This document shows, piece after piece, positions 6,340 through 7,229 of a stretch of 7,229 nucleotides of DNA. Both the position numbers and the translations under genes were made by a program. The stretch comes from Pelethousia sp002409725 (lineage in GTDB: Bacteria; Bacillota; Clostridia; Christensenellales; CAG-138), in NCBI GenBank assembly GCA_937915455.1, contig CALDNN010000192.1, positions 1 to 7,229 on the forward strand, in the 5' to 3' direction. The notes beneath the pieces are model-generated. The model did no database searches, was not told the origin of the DNA, and was given only the letters and a program-made list of their open reading frames with translations. The first letter of the stretch is position 1; every line of letters starts with the position of its first letter.

Positions 6340-6382
6340 AAAAGCATTGCCATATGCTGTCATATGGCAATGCTTTTTATTT
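6340..6382 (+). terminator. Intrinsic (Rho-independent) terminator after the LCP gene
   Basis: A perfect 17-bp inverted repeat (arms 6340-6356 and 6361-6377) with the 4-base loop CTGT is followed by a T-rich tract through 6382. It starts 11 bases after the LCP stop codon. The arms end in AAAA/TTTT, so the hairpin could also stop transcription arriving from the right. The descending arm contains the first ATG of the downstream peptidase-like gene. Confidence 0.88.
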
Positions 6383-6963
6383 ATGACCATATGACCGGCG
6401 CGTTTCGCTGCACTAAAGCCGCGCCCGGCGGGCCAATGGAAATGCGCGCCCTCTGGCAGGGCCACGACGGCTTCCCCGCCTGGACGGACGCGCGGCTTCT
6501 GACCGCCTATGAATCCGTATGCGCGGCCCTGGGGCCGGTGTGGATCGGCGCCTGCTTCAAACGGGCCGTGCAAGGGCAATCCGCCCATTACGCGGGCCTG
6601 GCGCTGGACATGGGCCAGGGGATGTCAGCGGAAGGCCGCGCCGCCCTGCGCCGATTCTGCGTGCAAAGTCCGCTGTTCTCCTATGTGGAGCCAAGCTACC
6701 TGACTCCCACATGGGTGCATGCGGAGATCACCATCGCCCCGGCCTGTACGCCGGGGCGGGGCTATCCTTTCCTTCGCCCCGGCGATTCGGGGCCACATGT
6801 GTTCCTTTTGCAGGAACTACTCTGCAGGCAGGGATTCCACTGCCTGCTCACGGGCCATTTCAGCGAGAGCACTCGCGCCGCCCTGCTGCGCTGCCAGCAG
6901 GGCCGGGGGTTGGACGCCAACGGCTATGTGGACGGGGCGGTATGGGGTTTGCTTACTGCATAA
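6364..6963 (+). CDS. M15-like zinc peptidase with C-terminal peptidoglycan-binding domain
   Basis: The 199-residue reading frame has two parts. Residues 60-122 carry SAHYAGLALD (73-82) and WVHAEI (117-122), which match the HxxGxAxD and late-His zinc motifs of M15 D,D-peptidases; predicted ligands are H75, D82 and H119. The catalytic acid usual near the last His is not obvious; E109 or E121 are candidates. Residues 136-197 fit a PG_binding_1 domain: a Leu/Gly pattern with GDSGPHVFLLQELL (140-153), GHFSEST (164-170) and DGAVWGLL (190-197). Family knowledge suggests cell-wall peptide cleavage, yet no signal peptide is visible. The first ATG lies in the terminator arm and none of the in-frame ATGs (6364, 6370, 6391) has a Shine-Dalgarno site, so the true start is uncertain. 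No promoter was found; expression may depend on read-through from the LCP gene. Confidence 0.72.
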   Translation: MAMLFIYDHMTGAFRCTKAAPGGPMEMRALWQGHDGFPAWTDARLLTAYESVCAALGPVWIGACFKRAVQGQSAHYAGLALDMGQGMSAEGRAALRRFCVQSPLFSYVEPSYLTPTWVHAEITIAPACTPGRGYPFLRPGDSGPHVFLLQELLCRQGFHCLLTGHFSESTRAALLRCQQGRGLDANGYVDGAVWGLLTA

Positions 6964-6999
6964 GCGGCCCGGCGCATCCAAATCTGCACCCGGGCCGCT
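6963..6999. terminator. GC-rich hairpin between convergent genes, possible bidirectional terminator
   Basis: AGCGGCCCGG (6963-6972) pairs perfectly with CCGGGCCGCT (6990-6999); an inner GCA/TGC (6974-6976 and 6985-6987) can extend the stem past a mismatch. It begins at the last base of the peptidase stop codon and lies between that gene and the convergent nifU. No good T-run follows on either strand, so termination efficiency is doubtful. Confidence 0.5.
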
Positions 7000-7085
7000 A
7001 TTCATGCCTATAAGGTTCTAACGCTGTTCTGCTTACGCTTTTAAGAGCAAGTCAGGGGCTGGAGTCGGATAGACCCCGGAAAGCC
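7000..7085. other. Convergent intergenic stretch without clear features
   Basis: This stretch lies between the GC hairpin and the nifU stop codon. Only weak hairpins are visible, for example GCTT-TTAA-GAGC around 7037-7048 and GGGG/CCCC around 7056-7078. No ORF, promoter or convincing terminator was found. Confidence 0.4.
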
Positions 7086-7229
7086 TTATGCCTGCTTCTC
7101 GGCTTTGCGCTTCTCGTAATCCTCTACGGCGGCCTTCACGGCCTCCTCAGCGAGCACGGAGCAGTGTATCTTCTGGGGCGGCAGGCCCTCGAGGGCTTCG
7201 ACCACGGCGGAATTGGAAAGTTTTAACGC
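7086..7229 (-). CDS. nifU: Fe-S cluster assembly scaffold NifU/IscU, C-terminal fragment
   Basis: The minus-strand frame from the right edge to a TAA at 7088-7086 gives 47 residues, the C-terminus of an IscU-type scaffold on which a cysteine desulfurase assembles 2Fe-2S clusters. The fragment starts ALKLSNSAVVEALEGL and carries the family signature PPQKIHCSVLAEEA with the third conserved cluster cysteine, then an amphipathic helix ending in EDYEKRKAEKQA. The first two cysteines and the conserved Asp lie beyond the window. In Clostridia this gene usually follows the cysteine desulfurase gene; that neighbour cannot be seen here. It converges on the peptidase-like gene across 122 bp. Confidence 0.9.
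   Translation of the reverse strand, partial: ALKLSNSAVVEALEGLPPQKIHCSVLAEEAVKAAVEDYEKRKAEKQA

Noticed and set aside
6519..7013. 164-residue alternative-frame ORF inside the peptidase-like gene.
   Set aside because: Frame-shifted shadow of the gene with clear M15 and PG-binding motifs; Arg/Pro/Ala-rich low-information composition.

Overview
The window looks like chromosomal DNA from a Gram-positive bacterium of the Firmicutes, most likely a GC-rich member of the Clostridia. This is inferred from the gene set: a LytR-CpsA-Psr cell-wall ligase, a YqeM-type methyltransferase, a YpsC-type rRNA methyltransferase, Hsp33 and a NifU/IscU scaffold. Promoters are of sigma-70/sigma-A type and Shine-Dalgarno sites are AGGAG-like. 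The genus cannot be named from this sequence alone.

Layout. Positions 1-172 hold three tandem copies of a 68-bp unit. Each unit carries the 5' half of a tRNA gene on the minus strand, ending exactly at tRNA position 32, just before the anticodon. A strong minus-strand promoter (TTTACA-17-TATAAT) lies directly upstream of the array, four bases past the stop codon of ypsC. The array runs off the left edge of the window, so its true length, and whether an intact tRNA follows, are unknown.

Positions 232-4726 form a leftward cluster, in transcription order: a YqeM-like SAM methyltransferase, the redox-regulated chaperone Hsp33 (hslO), an uncharacterised 568-residue TPR protein with a possible C-terminal helix-turn-helix, and a THUMP-domain rRNA methyltransferase (YpsC/RlmL-like). 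The last three genes are joined by two ATGA stop/start overlaps, which implies translational coupling. The theme is RNA modification and protein quality control, with the TPR protein as the unexplained member.

Positions 4727-4900 are a divergent promoter region, with a clear rightward TTGACA-17-TATACT promoter and an inverted repeat around the leftward -10 box. Rightward genes are an LCP-family cell-wall ligase (4901-6328), then a strong intrinsic terminator, then a small M15-peptidase-like protein with a peptidoglycan-binding domain (6364-6963). The nominal start codon of that last gene lies inside the terminator hairpin. At the right edge a convergent minus-strand fragment encodes the C-terminus of the Fe-S scaffold NifU/IscU.

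Most of the window is ordinary housekeeping sequence. The part most worth pursuing is the tRNA-half repeat array at the left edge. The TPR/HTH protein and the start region of the peptidase gene come next.
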